Shown: positions 25,062 to 34,378 of the stretch, one piece after another
Position numbering within the stretch: position 1 is the stretch's first letter
Layout of the letters: every line of letters begins with the position of its first letter
Assembly (NCBI GenBank): GCA_003416985.1
Contig: QVIN01000006.1
Coordinates: 496,001-560,000 of the forward strand
Source: Duganella sp. BJB480
Lineage (GTDB): Bacteria; Pseudomonadota; Gammaproteobacteria; Burkholderiales; Burkholderiaceae_D
Length of the DNA stretch: 64,000 nucleotides
Direction: 5' to 3'
Position numbers and translations under genes: made by a program
The notes under the pieces: model-generated
The model's database searches: none
Told to the model about the DNA's origin: nothing
Seen by the model: only the letters and a program-made list of their open reading frames with translations

Positions 25062-25117
25062 GCCTGGAACATGAAGTCGGTCGGAAAACGCCGCATATTG
25101 CGTTTGAAGGCTTGGTT
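25043..25117 (-). pseudogene. remnant of an ORF6N-domain (phage-type) protein
   Basis: In a frame different from the TonB receptor, the stretch right after its stop encodes LNQAFKRNMRRFPTDFMFQ and then stops within the palindrome. This closely resembles the ORF6N core (LNxAVKRNxxRFPxDFMFQL) of phage and plasmid DNA-binding proteins. Nothing recognisable of the rest of such a gene is present. It appears to be a decayed fragment abutting the receptor gene. The match is from memory of the family consensus. Confidence 0.5.
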
Positions 25118-27189
25118 CAGAAGTTCTTGACCAGCGTCGCCCGCAGCGAGCGCGATTCGATGGGGTGGAAGTGGATGTCGTTGACCGGCGCCGCTTCGCC
25201 CTTCAGTTGCGAGGGATAGTAGTAGTCGATGGCGGAATCGCGGCGGTTGGTCAGGTTGAAGGCTTCCAGCTCCAGCTTCAGGTCCTTGCGCAGCTTCCAT
25301 CCGAGGCGGCCGTTCAGCGTCAGGCTTGGTTTGGAGCGCACGCTGTTGTCCTCGATGAGCGGACGCGGGCCGAAGTAGCGCAGCTTCAGCGAGCCGGAAT
25401 ACGGGCCGCCATCGTCGATGGTCAGCGCCAGCTGGCCGGTGCCTTCGATGGCGCCGGGGATGTAATCGCCTTCCGGCGCGGCGTCGCGCGAACGGGCGCG
25501 CGCGTAGGCCAGGTCCAAATCGACCGACAGCCATTTCAGCGGCTTGTAGTAGTTCGAAATCTCCACGCCATGACGGCGGCTCGGGCGTCCCGCCTCGGTG
25601 GTGCCGGCGTCCCCCGCGAAGGTCAGCTCCGAATCGAAATCCAGGCGGTACACCGACAACGATGTCTGCAAGCCTGGCAGCCAGTTGCCGCGCGCGCCCA
25701 GCTCCATGCCGCGTGAGCGCACCAACGGCGCCACCTGGTCGGCCGCCGCGCCGGTCCTGGGATCGATGCGTATCGTGGCGCCGCGCGCGTCGTTGCTGTG
25801 GAAGCCGTTGCCGATGTTGGCGTACAGTTCCGCCGCCCGCCATGGGCCGTAGATCAGGCTCAGGCTCGGGCTCACCAGATGGTCGCTGGCCTTGCCGGAA
25901 TTGGCCGCCAGGCTGCTGCGCACGTCGAAGCGGTAGCTGTCGATGCGCGCGCCGGCCACGGTGCGCAAGGAGCCGTTCCAGCGCGTGTTGTTCTCGACGT
26001 ACAGCCCCACGCTCGATTCGACGATGTGATCCTGCCGCGTGACCGCCAGCGGCTTGCGCGCCTGCGTGGCCAGCAGGCCGTTAAAGATATTATCGTTTTG
26101 CAGCTGGATGCCGATGGTGGTGGCGCTGTTGCCGTTCTCCGTGTGCTGGTGCCAGCTGTGGCTTGCGTTGACGCCGCTGGTCACGCGCTTGTCCGGCTGC
26201 GCGAACTGGTCGCCATGCACCGGATCGTCCATGAAGTAGGTGAAGTTGGAATACAGGTCCAGCTGGTTGGCGATGATGTAGGCGTTGACCCTGGAAGCGC
26301 TGTCGTCGCCGGTGCGCCGCCACGCGCCGGATAGGCTGTAGCGGTGCGACTTGCCGCCGTCGCTCGGATCGATGGCGTCGTTGCGGCCTATCTGCCCATC
26401 CCGCACGGCGCGCAGCGGAATCTGGTCGGTCGCGTTCCAGTCGGCGCGGTAGGCCATCAGGCTGACATTGAAGCCGTTGTTGGCATAGCCTTGGCTGTAG
26501 CGCAGCACCGCGTTCAGTTTCTGGTAGTCGTCGGGACGCGTGTAGGGACCGTCGTTGTGCAGCGCCTCGACCGCGTACAGCAGGCTGCCGTCGCCGGCAT
26601 CCAGCGAGTCGGCCAGCAGCGCGCGCCCGTAGCCGTGCTGGCCGGCCGACGCGGAAGCCACGCCTTGCAGCAGGCGGTTGGCGTACACCACCGACGCCGT
26701 GCCGGCCGAGGCGAAGTCGCCTTCTTCGGCGGAGTAGGGGCCCTTCTTGTAATCGAGCCGCACCGCCAGTTCGGGGATCAGGAAATTGAGGTCGGTCCAG
26801 CCCTGGCCGTGCGCGTGGCTGCGCTGGTTGACGGGCATCTCGTCGACGGTGGTGCGCAGGTCGGTGCCGTGATCGAGGTTGAATCCACGCAGGTAGAACT
26901 GATTGGCCTTGCCTTCGCCGCTATGCTGGCTGACGATCAGGCCGGGCGCCGCTTCGAGGATTTCGCCGGGGCGGTAGACGGTGCGCGCGGCCAGCTCCTG
27001 CTGCGACACGCTGCCCGCGCTGGCCGCATCGGCCACGCCCAGCTGGTTGGCGCGCGAGCCATCGACCAGCACCTGTTGCAGGATCTGGTCGTCGGCCTGC
27101 GCCGAGCCCAATGCGAACAGCAGCAAATATTTAACGGGTGGTTTGATCGACGCTGCCTTGATCGAAGATGAGAGTCTGGACGGGACCAT
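25117..27189 (-). CDS. TonB-dependent outer-membrane receptor, 690 aa
   Basis: The plug contains V-L-V-D-G-S-R, P-G-L-I-V-S-Q-H-S-G-E-G-K-A-N-Q-F-Y-L-R-G-F-N and D-Y-K-K-G-P-Y-S-A-E-E-G-D-F-A-S-A-G. The barrel ends R-A-T-L-V-K-N-F. The plug with an H-G-T-D-L-R-T and H-A-H-G-Q-G-W segment is His-rich, typical of metal-complex receptors. The ATG at 27189 lies inside the DUF6702 gene (59-bp overlap); a TTG at about 27126 just past that gene's stop is an alternative. It is the last gene of the M1 peptidase-DUF6702-receptor operon. Confidence 0.85.
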   Translation of the reverse strand: MVPSRLSSSIKAASIKPPVKYLLLFALGSAQADDQILQQVLVDGSRANQLGVADAASAGSVSQQELAARTVYRPGEILEAAPGLIVSQHSGEGKANQFYLRGFNLDHGTDLRTTVDEMPVNQRSHAHGQGWTDLNFLIPELAVRLDYKKGPYSAEEGDFASAGTASVVYANRLLQGVASASAGQHGYGRALLADSLDAGDGSLLYAVEALHNDGPYTRPDDYQKLNAVLRYSQGYANNGFNVSLMAYRADWNATDQIPLRAVRDGQIGRNDAIDPSDGGKSHRYSLSGAWRRTGDDSASRVNAYIIANQLDLYSNFTYFMDDPVHGDQFAQPDKRVTSGVNASHSWHQHTENGNSATTIGIQLQNDNIFNGLLATQARKPLAVTRQDHIVESSVGLYVENNTRWNGSLRTVAGARIDSYRFDVRSSLAANSGKASDHLVSPSLSLIYGPWRAAELYANIGNGFHSNDARGATIRIDPRTGAAADQVAPLVRSRGMELGARGNWLPGLQTSLSVYRLDFDSELTFAGDAGTTEAGRPSRRHGVEISNYYKPLKWLSVDLDLAYARARSRDAAPEGDYIPGAIEGTGQLALTIDDGGPYSGSLKLRYFGPRPLIEDNSVRSKPSLTLNGRLGWKLRKDLKLELEAFNLTNRRDSAIDYYYPSQLKGEAAPVNDIHFHPIESRSLRATLVKNF

Positions 27190-27625
27190 CGGCCTGCAGG
27201 TTCACGGTGTTCTTTTGAGATGGCAGGAAGTCTACCAGCAAGGCGTTGTGGATGCGCGTCGCCGGCGCCAGCTTCTTGCCTTCGACCTCCTGGAAGATGA
27301 CGATGCTGTCGGCATCCGCCTTCATGCCCACCCAATGCAGCGGCAGGCGCTTGCCGTCCGGGCCTTCCAGGTAGAACTGCCGTTCCACGTAGCGGCGCAG
27401 CGGGGCTTCGCTGTCCGCCTGGCCCAGGTCGAAATTGCGGCCGTAAAGATTCGTCAGCAGCGTGGCGACATCGTGCGCCGTGTAGGTGTGCACGATCTCG
27501 GTGTTGCCGGTGCGGGCGTTGTAGCTGATGTCCGCTATGCCCATGTGAAAATTATGGGCGCCGGCGACCGCGCCGGCGCATGCCAGCACGGTCGCCACGG
27601 CCAGGCGCAAGGCACGCCGCATCAT
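27131..27625 (-). CDS. DUF6702-family exported protein
   Basis: This 164-residue protein has a signal peptide to about residue 22 (GAVAGAHNFH). The mature part starts A-H-N-F-H-M-G-I-A-D-I, typical of DUF6702 proteins, whose function is unknown. Such genes often neighbour M1 peptidase genes (from memory). It overlaps the M1 peptidase stop by ATGA and the receptor gene start by 59 bp, so the three are co-translated. The N-terminal His residues of the mature protein could bind metal, which is inference. Confidence 0.75.
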   Translation of the reverse strand: MMRRALRLAVATVLACAGAVAGAHNFHMGIADISYNARTGNTEIVHTYTAHDVATLLTNLYGRNFDLGQADSEAPLRRYVERQFYLEGPDGKRLPLHWVGMKADADSIVIFQEVEGKKLAPATRIHNALLVDFLPSQKNTVNLQADGPVQTLIFDQGSVDQTTR

Positions 27626-29991
27626 TCGGCCGACGAGTCCTTGGACGACTTGTCGCCCTTGCCCTTGAGCGGCGTGTTGTAGTCGCGCATCAGGTTGTTG
27701 CGGTCACGGTCGGTCTTGAACAGCTCAAGGCGCGACTGCGTCACCTTGCGCGGCCAGGAGTTGTTGCTGGTGTCGATGTCGGCGGTCTCCCAGAACGGAT
27801 CCTGGGTCAGGCCCACCATCGGCTCGTCGGTGACGATCAACTTGGTGATCTTCTTCGGCGAGTAGCGCCATACTTCGGCCGGAATGCGCTCGATGTACTT
27901 CTTGCCGCTCTTGAGTTCAATCTCCAGGATCAGCGGCATCACCATGCCGCCCAGGTTGGAGAAGTCCACCAGGTACAGGTGCTTGCCCTGGTCCAGCAGT
28001 TTTTTCTCCCACGGCTCCAGCTTCTCGATCGCTTCGGCGTAGGTGTTGCGGTCCTTGTTGGTGACGGTGAACTCGTCATGCTCGTTGTAGAAGTCCTTCA
28101 GCTCCGGATGCGCGTCCAGGCGCTTGGGCAGCGGCTTGTTGAGTTGTTCGGAAATCGAAATTGGCTGCGCGTCCTTCTGCGCCTTCTTCCATGCCTTTTC
28201 CTTTTCCGGATCCTTGGTGCTCACGCCGTATTCGCTGATGCCGTCGATGCTGATGTCCACCGCGTCGGTGGTGTAGAACCAGCCGCGCCAGAACCAGTCA
28301 AGGTCGGTGCCGGAAGCATCTTCCATGGTGCGGAAGAAGTCGGCTGGGGTGGGGCGCTTGAACTTCCAGCGGCGCGCGTATTCCCGGAACGCGTAGTCGA
28401 ACAATTCGCGGCCCAGGATGGTCTCGCGCAGGATGTTCAAGCCGGTGGCCGGCTTGGCGTAGGCGTTGTTCCCGAACTGGAGCAGCGACTCCGAGTTGGT
28501 CATGATCGGCACCTGGTTCTGGCTGCGCATGTAGTCGACGATGTTGCGCGGCTCGCCACGGCGCGACGGGTAGTTGTCTTCCCACGCCTGCTCGGCCAGA
28601 TACTGCACGAAGGTGTTCAGGCCTTCATCCATCCAGGTCCACTGGCGCTCGTCCGAGTTGATGATCATCGGGTAGTAGTTGTGGCCCACCTCGTGGATGA
28701 TCACGCCGATCAGGCCATACTTGGTCTGCTGCGACCAGGTGAGGGCGCCGGTCTTCTTGTCCTTGTTCGGGCGCGGGCCGTTGAAGGAGATCATCGGATA
28801 CTCCATGCCGCCCACCGGGCCGTTGACCGAGATCGCGGTCGGATACGGATAATCGAAGCTGTACTTGTTGTACTGGTCGATGGTGTGGATGATGGCCTGC
28901 GTGCTGTACTTGCCCCACAGCGGGTTGCCTTCCTTCGGATAGTAGGACATCGCCATCACGTTGGTGGAATCCTTCTTGAAGCCCTGCGCATCCCAGATGA
29001 ACTTGCGGCTGGAGGCCCAGGCGAAGTCGCGCACGTTGGCGGCCTTGAAGTGCCAGGTCTTCGACGCGGTACTGACCGACTTCTCGGCCTTCTCGGCTTC
29101 CTCCTGCGTGACGATGACCACCGGCGCGGACGCGGTCTTCGCCTTGGCCAGGCGGTCGCGCTGCGCGGCGCTCAGCACGTCGCCGGGGTTTTGCAGTTCG
29201 CCAGTGGAGGCCACCACGTGGTCCGCCGGCACGGTCAGCTGCACGTCGTAGTCGCCGAATTCCAGCGTGAACTCGCCGGAGCCCAGGAACTGCTTGTGCT
29301 GCCAGCCCATCACGTCGTAATAGGCCGCCATGCGCGGATACCATTGGGCGATTTCGAACAGGTCGTTCTTATCGTCCTCGAAGTGCTCGTAGCCCGAACG
29401 CCCGCCCAGCACCTGCTGCTCGTTGATGTTGTAGGACCAGTCGATATTGAAGACGAAGCTCTGGCCCGGCTTCAGCGGCGCCGGCAGGTCGATCCGCATC
29501 ATGGTGCGGTTGATGGTGTACTTCAGCGGCTGGCCGCCGGCGCTCACGGTCTTGATGTTGTAGCCGCCGTCGAAGTCGCGGCCGGCCAGGATGCCGCGCA
29601 TGCCTTCGAACTTGTAGCCGTCTTCCGGCGTGCGCGCCTTGGCCCATGCTTCGCGCGAGGGCTGCGTCAGCATCATGCGGGCGTCGGAGTTCTTCTTGTA
29701 GATGTTCTGGTCGAGCTGCACCCACAGGTAGCTCAGCGTATCGGGCGAGTTGTTGTGGTAGTTGATTTGCTCGCTGCCGGTGATGGCGCGCTTGGCCTCG
29801 TCGAGCGTGGCGCGGATCGTGTAGTCCGCGCGCTGCTGCCAGTAGGCGGCGCCGGGCGCGCCGGATGCGGTGCGGTAGGAATTGGCGGTGGGGAGTATCT
29901 CGTCCAGCTGGCGGAACTTGTCGTCGAATGGCTCCGCCGCGAATGCGGACGCCGTAAAGCAGAGAGCCATGAAGCCGATGGTTTTTCGCAT
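27622..29991 (-). CDS. M1-family zinc metallopeptidase, exported
   Basis: This 789-residue protein has a signal peptide to about residue 19 (ASAFAAE). Zinc motif H433-E434-V-G-H437 and the third ligand E456 (WMDEGLN) are spaced exactly as in M1 gluzincins. The substrate motif is G-G-M396-E397-Y rather than the usual GxMEN. The protein would trim N-terminal residues from peptides in the periplasm or outside. It is the first gene of an operon with DUF6702 and a TonB receptor, which suggests linked digestion and uptake. No C-terminal sorting signal is seen. Confidence 0.92.
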   Translation of the reverse strand: MRKTIGFMALCFTASAFAAEPFDDKFRQLDEILPTANSYRTASGAPGAAYWQQRADYTIRATLDEAKRAITGSEQINYHNNSPDTLSYLWVQLDQNIYKKNSDARMMLTQPSREAWAKARTPEDGYKFEGMRGILAGRDFDGGYNIKTVSAGGQPLKYTINRTMMRIDLPAPLKPGQSFVFNIDWSYNINEQQVLGGRSGYEHFEDDKNDLFEIAQWYPRMAAYYDVMGWQHKQFLGSGEFTLEFGDYDVQLTVPADHVVASTGELQNPGDVLSAAQRDRLAKAKTASAPVVIVTQEEAEKAEKSVSTASKTWHFKAANVRDFAWASSRKFIWDAQGFKKDSTNVMAMSYYPKEGNPLWGKYSTQAIIHTIDQYNKYSFDYPYPTAISVNGPVGGMEYPMISFNGPRPNKDKKTGALTWSQQTKYGLIGVIIHEVGHNYYPMIINSDERQWTWMDEGLNTFVQYLAEQAWEDNYPSRRGEPRNIVDYMRSQNQVPIMTNSESLLQFGNNAYAKPATGLNILRETILGRELFDYAFREYARRWKFKRPTPADFFRTMEDASGTDLDWFWRGWFYTTDAVDISIDGISEYGVSTKDPEKEKAWKKAQKDAQPISISEQLNKPLPKRLDAHPELKDFYNEHDEFTVTNKDRNTYAEAIEKLEPWEKKLLDQGKHLYLVDFSNLGGMVMPLILEIELKSGKKYIERIPAEVWRYSPKKITKLIVTDEPMVGLTQDPFWETADIDTSNNSWPRKVTQSRLELFKTDRDRNNLMRDYNTPLKGKGDKSSKDSSAE

Positions 29992-30104
29992 AGTTTGTCT
30001 TCCCCGTGTTTGCCCGAATAAAGGGAGCTAGTGTATAGCAACTTTTCAAAGAATTACCGGGCGATACAAAAAAATACAAACTAAGTGGCGGTTTTCATTT
30101 TTGC

Positions 30105-31634
30105 TTATTTGCTTGTTTGATTTTGCCGCTGCTGCTCCAGGAAAGCGTGGTGGGCGTCGTCGGTGGCGCTCATCGCGGCCGATGGCACGTCCAGCCGCAT
30201 CAGGCGGGAACCCTTGCCGCTGCTGGTGCGCGGCCATTCCGGCAGGCCCGCGCCGTTGGGATTGCCGGCCTTGATGAAGTTGGCGAAGTAGTCCTGCATC
30301 TGCGCCGACAGCGCGAAATCGCCGGCGGTCCATGCATACACTTTATTTGATGGCAGGTTACCCAGCGCGTATTCGATTTCGACCGAATGTCCGGCGCCGG
30401 TCTGGCCCGGACGCGGGCGCGCATAGTAGTAGCGGTAGACCGGCTGGCCGCTGGTGCGCGCGTGCGTGTCGATCCACTTCCAGGTGCCGTGGGCGATAAA
30501 CAGGTCGCCGGCCAGGTCGTTCGCGGCCTGCAGCACGTCGCCGCTGTAGGCTTCCTGCGCGGCGGGGGCGCGGTCGCGGAACATGGTTTGCAGCGCCTTG
30601 CCGAAGTTCTCCGGCGTCGGCTCGGCTTCGCCCAGCACCTGCTTGTAGTAGCCCTCGTGCGAATTCCATCCGGCCAGCAGCGGCACCCTGGCCTGCTCGC
30701 CCGCCGTGTACATTTCGACCGGGCTGCGTGGCAGCACATAGCCGTCCTGGATGGCGGCGAACCATGGCGCGTCCGGCCGCTTCATCGTGTCCAGCAACTG
30801 CTGGGCGGGCATGGCGCGCAGCGCGGCCAGCGTCGGCGCGCCGATTTGTGCGGCGAAGGCGGCGCCTTTCTTTTCCGCGACCGCCAGCGGCTGCGGGGGC
30901 TCCAGGCCAAGCAGCGCGCCGCTCTCGCCGATGGCGCCGGCGATCAATCCCTTGGCCAATGGCGACAGCATCTGCGCGCTGACCGACCAGGAACCGGCCG
31001 ATTCGCCGGCGATGGTGACGCGTGCGGGGTCGCCGCCGAAAGCCGCGATATTCCTCGCCACCCATTGCAGCGCCGCCGCCTGGTCCATCAGGCCGTAGTT
31101 GCCGGAGGCCTTGTGCGGCGATTCCGCCGTCAGTTCAGGGTGGGCCAGGAAGCCGAAGATGTTCAGGCGGTAGTTGACGGTCAGCGTGACGATGCCCTTG
31201 GCGGCCATGCTGGCGCCGTCGTAGCGCGGCTCGGAGCCGTCGCCGGCCGCGAAGCCGCCGCCGTAGAAGTAGACCAGCACCGGCAGCTTGTCCTTGGTCG
31301 ACTTGGCCGGCGTCCACACGTTCAGGTACAGGCAGTCCTCGCTGACGCCGTCGGAGCGGAACACCATGTCGCCGAACAGCGGCAGCTGCATGGCGCGCGG
31401 CCCGAAGTGGTCGGCCTTGCGCACGCCGCGCCACTTCTGCGCCGGCTGCGGCGCCTTCCATCGGAGATTGCCGACCGGCGGCGCCGCGAACGGAATCCCT
31501 TTGTACGATGTGACGCCGGACGCCTCCAGCGTGCCCTCGACCACGCCGGTGGCGGTGGTGGCGCGCGGCGCGGCCGCGAAGGAGGGGGCGGCGATCACAC
31601 CGAAGGCAGCCAGCAGCAAACCGTATTTGTTCAT
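30105..31634 (-). CDS. secreted type-B carboxylesterase/lipase
   Basis: The start is the ATG at 31632-31634; a signal peptide runs to about residue 20 (APSFAAAP). The family markers are all present: oxyanion F-Y-G-G-G-F, E-D-C-L-Y-L-N-V-W, nucleophile G-E-S212-A-G-S and catalytic His in G-A-G-H-S-V-E-I. It hydrolyses carboxylic esters; the natural substrate is unknown. It stands alone, 113 bp upstream of the M1 peptidase operon on the same strand. Confidence 0.93.
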   Translation of the reverse strand: MNKYGLLLAAFGVIAAPSFAAAPRATTATGVVEGTLEASGVTSYKGIPFAAPPVGNLRWKAPQPAQKWRGVRKADHFGPRAMQLPLFGDMVFRSDGVSEDCLYLNVWTPAKSTKDKLPVLVYFYGGGFAAGDGSEPRYDGASMAAKGIVTLTVNYRLNIFGFLAHPELTAESPHKASGNYGLMDQAAALQWVARNIAAFGGDPARVTIAGESAGSWSVSAQMLSPLAKGLIAGAIGESGALLGLEPPQPLAVAEKKGAAFAAQIGAPTLAALRAMPAQQLLDTMKRPDAPWFAAIQDGYVLPRSPVEMYTAGEQARVPLLAGWNSHEGYYKQVLGEAEPTPENFGKALQTMFRDRAPAAQEAYSGDVLQAANDLAGDLFIAHGTWKWIDTHARTSGQPVYRYYYARPRPGQTGAGHSVEIEYALGNLPSNKVYAWTAGDFALSAQMQDYFANFIKAGNPNGAGLPEWPRTSSGKGSRLMRLDVPSAAMSATDDAHHAFLEQQRQNQTSK

Positions 31635-31776
31635 GTCGTCATCCAGGATTTGAATATCGACGCCCACTATAGCTGGAAGCCTTTCCACCCGCGACAGTTA
31701 TTTTCGCGGCGCCGGGCGCTGAAATGACTGCGGGCGCCGCAAGGCGCCCGCATGGCCGACACGGCGAGGCTGGAGG

Positions 31777-32496
31777 TCAGCCGCGGCGCGCGCGGCGGCG
31801 TGCCAGCCCGATCAGGCCCAGGCCGCCGAGCATCATGGCGTAGGTTTCCGGCTCCGGCACGGCGGTGACGGTGCCGTTGACGGTGAACGGCAGTTCGGAC
31901 GTCAAGCCGCTGTTGTCGTCGATCAGGGTCGCGAACGGATCGCCGCCGCCGGCTTGAGCCGCGTTGCCTTCACGCGCGTCGGAGGTCGGCGGTTGCCATG
32001 GGCCGGAAGCGGCGGTGCCGGTCACGCCCCAGGTCAGCCAGTAGTGGCCGGAGCTCAGCGTGATGTCGGCGATATCCGCGTTGATCTGGTAGATGCCGCG
32101 CTGCTTGTTGTCCAGGGTGGTGTCGGTGACGCGATAGCCGGCCAGGCCGCCGTTGGTGACCGCGCTGGTGCCCGAGGCCACCACCTTGCCGGTGTTGACG
32201 TCGTCGCCGGAAACGATGCTCCAGGTGGCCGAGGTGAAGCTGAATTTGCCGGCGTTGGTCTGGTAGCCGTAGAAGCTCAGGCTGGAGACGTTCCAGCTTT
32301 TGCCGGCCGTGACATCGAAGTCGTCCGCGACGAAATTGCCGGCGGCGCTTTGATTGCCGAAGCCCAGGGTCGAGGCGTCCGGCGCCAAAATGGACTTGCC
32401 GTCGCCATCGACCACCGGTCCATTGTTGAATAACACGCCGGCGTTGGCGACGCCGGCAACCAAAGCGAGTACTGCGAATGCGATTTTTTTCATCAT
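31777..32496 (-). CDS. PEP-CTERM sorting-domain protein
   Basis: This 239-residue exported protein has a signal peptide to about residue 20. Its body is beta-rich, Gly/Ser/Thr-rich and low in Cys. It ends V-P-E-P-E-T-Y-A-M-M-L-G-G-L-G, a hydrophobic helix, then R-R-R-A-R-R, the complete PEP-CTERM signal processed by exosortase EpsH/XrtA-type systems in exopolysaccharide-producing bacteria. No exosortase is in the window. Its 5' region (32497-32585) is strikingly AT-rich. Confidence 0.93.
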   Translation of the reverse strand: MMKKIAFAVLALVAGVANAGVLFNNGPVVDGDGKSILAPDASTLGFGNQSAAGNFVADDFDVTAGKSWNVSSLSFYGYQTNAGKFSFTSATWSIVSGDDVNTGKVVASGTSAVTNGGLAGYRVTDTTLDNKQRGIYQINADIADITLSSGHYWLTWGVTGTAASGPWQPPTSDAREGNAAQAGGGDPFATLIDDNSGLTSELPFTVNGTVTAVPEPETYAMMLGGLGLIGLARRRARRG

Positions 32497-32564
32497 TTCC
32501 CCATCTTTGTTGTGAGAAATGACAAGCTACCACCATTTAACAATATTGCCAATATATTATTTTT

Positions 32565-32583
32565 AAATATCAATATGATATTT
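32565..32583. other. AT-rich hairpin at the end of the phosphatase gene
   Basis: AAATATC and GATATTT flank AATAT three bases beyond the phosphatase stop, in an AT-rich block (about 32537-32585) within high-GC surroundings. It may help transcript ending or mark the upstream region of the PEP-CTERM gene. No regulator site is assignable. Confidence 0.4.
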
Positions 32584-32585
32584 TC

Positions 32586-34259
32586 TTAGCGCAGCGTCTC
32601 GGTCAGCACGCGGCCCTCTGCGCCGGCGGGTGGGCGCACGTGCAGCAGGTTGGCCAGCGTCGGCGCGATGTCGACCACTTCCGCGTACTGGCCGTAGGCG
32701 CCCGGCTTGATCCAGCGTTTGCCCATGATCAGCAGCGGTACGTTGGTGTCGTAGGCGTAGGGCGAACCGTGCGAGGTGCCGCTGGTGCCGGTGCCGAAGT
32801 ACCAGTAAGGCTTGGTGACCACCATCAGGTCGCCCGACGCCTCGCGGTTCCAGGCGCGGCGCATCAGCGTGGCCATGCGGGTGGTGTTGGCCGCGCCGCT
32901 TTCAAGCTGGGTGCGGGTGTAGGCTTCGACGATGCCGTTCTGCGCCAGCAGGTAGCGGGCGGCGGCGTTTTCCACGTCCTCGCGTTTCAGGCCGCTCTTG
33001 TCGATCTGCGCGTAGTCCAGGTGGATGTTGGGCAGCGACCAGGCGCTCAGCAGCTTGGCGCCGCCGAACTTGTCCGACAGGTGCTTGTCCAGCGCGGCCA
33101 TGAGCTTGTCGCCGTCGATGCGCTGGGCGTCGATGTGCTGCGTCTGCGAGAACTCGGGCGTGTTGGGGAAGCCATGGTCGGCGGTCAGCACCACCAGCAC
33201 GTTGTCCATGCCGACCCGCTTGTCCAGGTAGTTGAAGAAGTCGGCCAGCATGCGGTCCACGCGCTGCAGGTGGTCGTGCGACATTTTGCTTTCCGGGCCG
33301 AAGGCGTGGTTGACGTAGTCGTGCGCCGACAGGCTCACGCCCAGCAGGTCCGGCACGCCGGCCGGGTTGCGGCCGAGGTTTTCGCCTTCCACTGCGGCGC
33401 GCGCGAAGTCCAGCGTCAGCTGGTCGAGGAAGGGGCCGGTCTTCAGGCGGTTGTAGTAGTCGGCGTCGATGCCGCCGTTCTCGCTGTAGTAGGCGTAGGG
33501 CAGGCGGTTGTGGGTGCCGGCCTTGACCTGATTCAGGTCCTCGCTGGCGTCGTTGGCGTAGGCCGCTTCGGGCAGCAGCGGCGTCCACGACTTGCCGTAG
33601 TAGCGGTCCTGCGGCTTGGTGGCCTGGTATTGCTTGACCCAGGCCGGATGCGCCTTCATGTAGAAGGTGCTGCTGGCGAAGTTGCCGCTCTTGTCCATGT
33701 ACATGTAGGCGGTGCCGGTTTTGCCGGCCAACAGGATCGCGCCGCGGTCCTTGCCGGACACGGTGACCACCTTGCTGCGGCCGCCGGTGGCATAGCGCAG
33801 CTGGTCGCCCAGCGTGTCGACCTTCAGGCGGGTCGGCGCGGTGCCGTCGCTGGGCTTGGTGTCTTCGTCGATGTAGGTGTAGTTGGTGTCTTCGGTGCAG
33901 TACACCGATTTTTTGGTGACCGGGTCGATCCAGTTATTGCCGATCACGCCGTGCACATACGGGTAGGCGCCGGTCAGCACGGCGCTGTGGCCGATCGCGG
34001 TGACGGTGATGCCGTGCGCCTGGTGGGCGTTGTTGAACGACGCGCCCTGGTCCAGCATGCGGCGCAGGCCGCCCTGGCCGAACTGGTCGCGGTAGCGCAG
34101 CACCTGTTCGTTCGGCAGGCCGTCCACCACCAGCACCACCACCAGCTTGGGCTGGGCCGCCTCGGCCGGGTTTGCAGCCGGAGTGGCAGCATAGGCGGCT
34201 TGCAGGGCAAGGCAGGAGGTCGCGATTACGAGTGCGGGCAGGGACAGTTTCTTGGTCAT
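32586..34259 (-). CDS. PafA-like alkaline phosphatase (nucleotide pyrophosphatase/phosphodiesterase superfamily)
   Basis: This exported 557-residue enzyme starts at the ATG at 34257-34259 with a signal peptide to about residue 25. It has metal ligand D46 (VVDGLP), nucleophile T87 (TVTAIGHS), N108, and K170-D-R172 in S-G-K-D-R-G. These align with the PafA set (T79, N100, K162, R164) with a constant offset of 8, recalled from memory of the PafA literature. A zinc site A-D-H-G is also present. This makes a calcium-activatable phosphate monoesterase likely. It is not inducible-PhoA type. It stands alone on the minus strand. Confidence 0.9.
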   Translation of the reverse strand: MTKKLSLPALVIATSCLALQAAYAATPAANPAEAAQPKLVVVLVVDGLPNEQVLRYRDQFGQGGLRRMLDQGASFNNAHQAHGITVTAIGHSAVLTGAYPYVHGVIGNNWIDPVTKKSVYCTEDTNYTYIDEDTKPSDGTAPTRLKVDTLGDQLRYATGGRSKVVTVSGKDRGAILLAGKTGTAYMYMDKSGNFASSTFYMKAHPAWVKQYQATKPQDRYYGKSWTPLLPEAAYANDASEDLNQVKAGTHNRLPYAYYSENGGIDADYYNRLKTGPFLDQLTLDFARAAVEGENLGRNPAGVPDLLGVSLSAHDYVNHAFGPESKMSHDHLQRVDRMLADFFNYLDKRVGMDNVLVVLTADHGFPNTPEFSQTQHIDAQRIDGDKLMAALDKHLSDKFGGAKLLSAWSLPNIHLDYAQIDKSGLKREDVENAAARYLLAQNGIVEAYTRTQLESGAANTTRMATLMRRAWNREASGDLMVVTKPYWYFGTGTSGTSHGSPYAYDTNVPLLIMGKRWIKPGAYGQYAEVVDIAPTLANLLHVRPPAGAEGRVLTETLR

Positions 34260-34378
34260 GTTGGTTCGTCGTCTGGTTGTGAGGGATCGTGGGCGCACAG
34301 CCTACCATGCGCCCGCGATATCCTACCCCAACCTTGTGACGGCTCGATGACAGCCCGCGCCGCCTGGCGGCGCAACGG

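Noticed and set aside
32530..32570. Sigma-54 promoter in front of the PEP-CTERM gene
   Set aside because: The -24 TTGGCA is present on the minus strand, but the -12 GC element is missing (TTAAA instead of TTGC).
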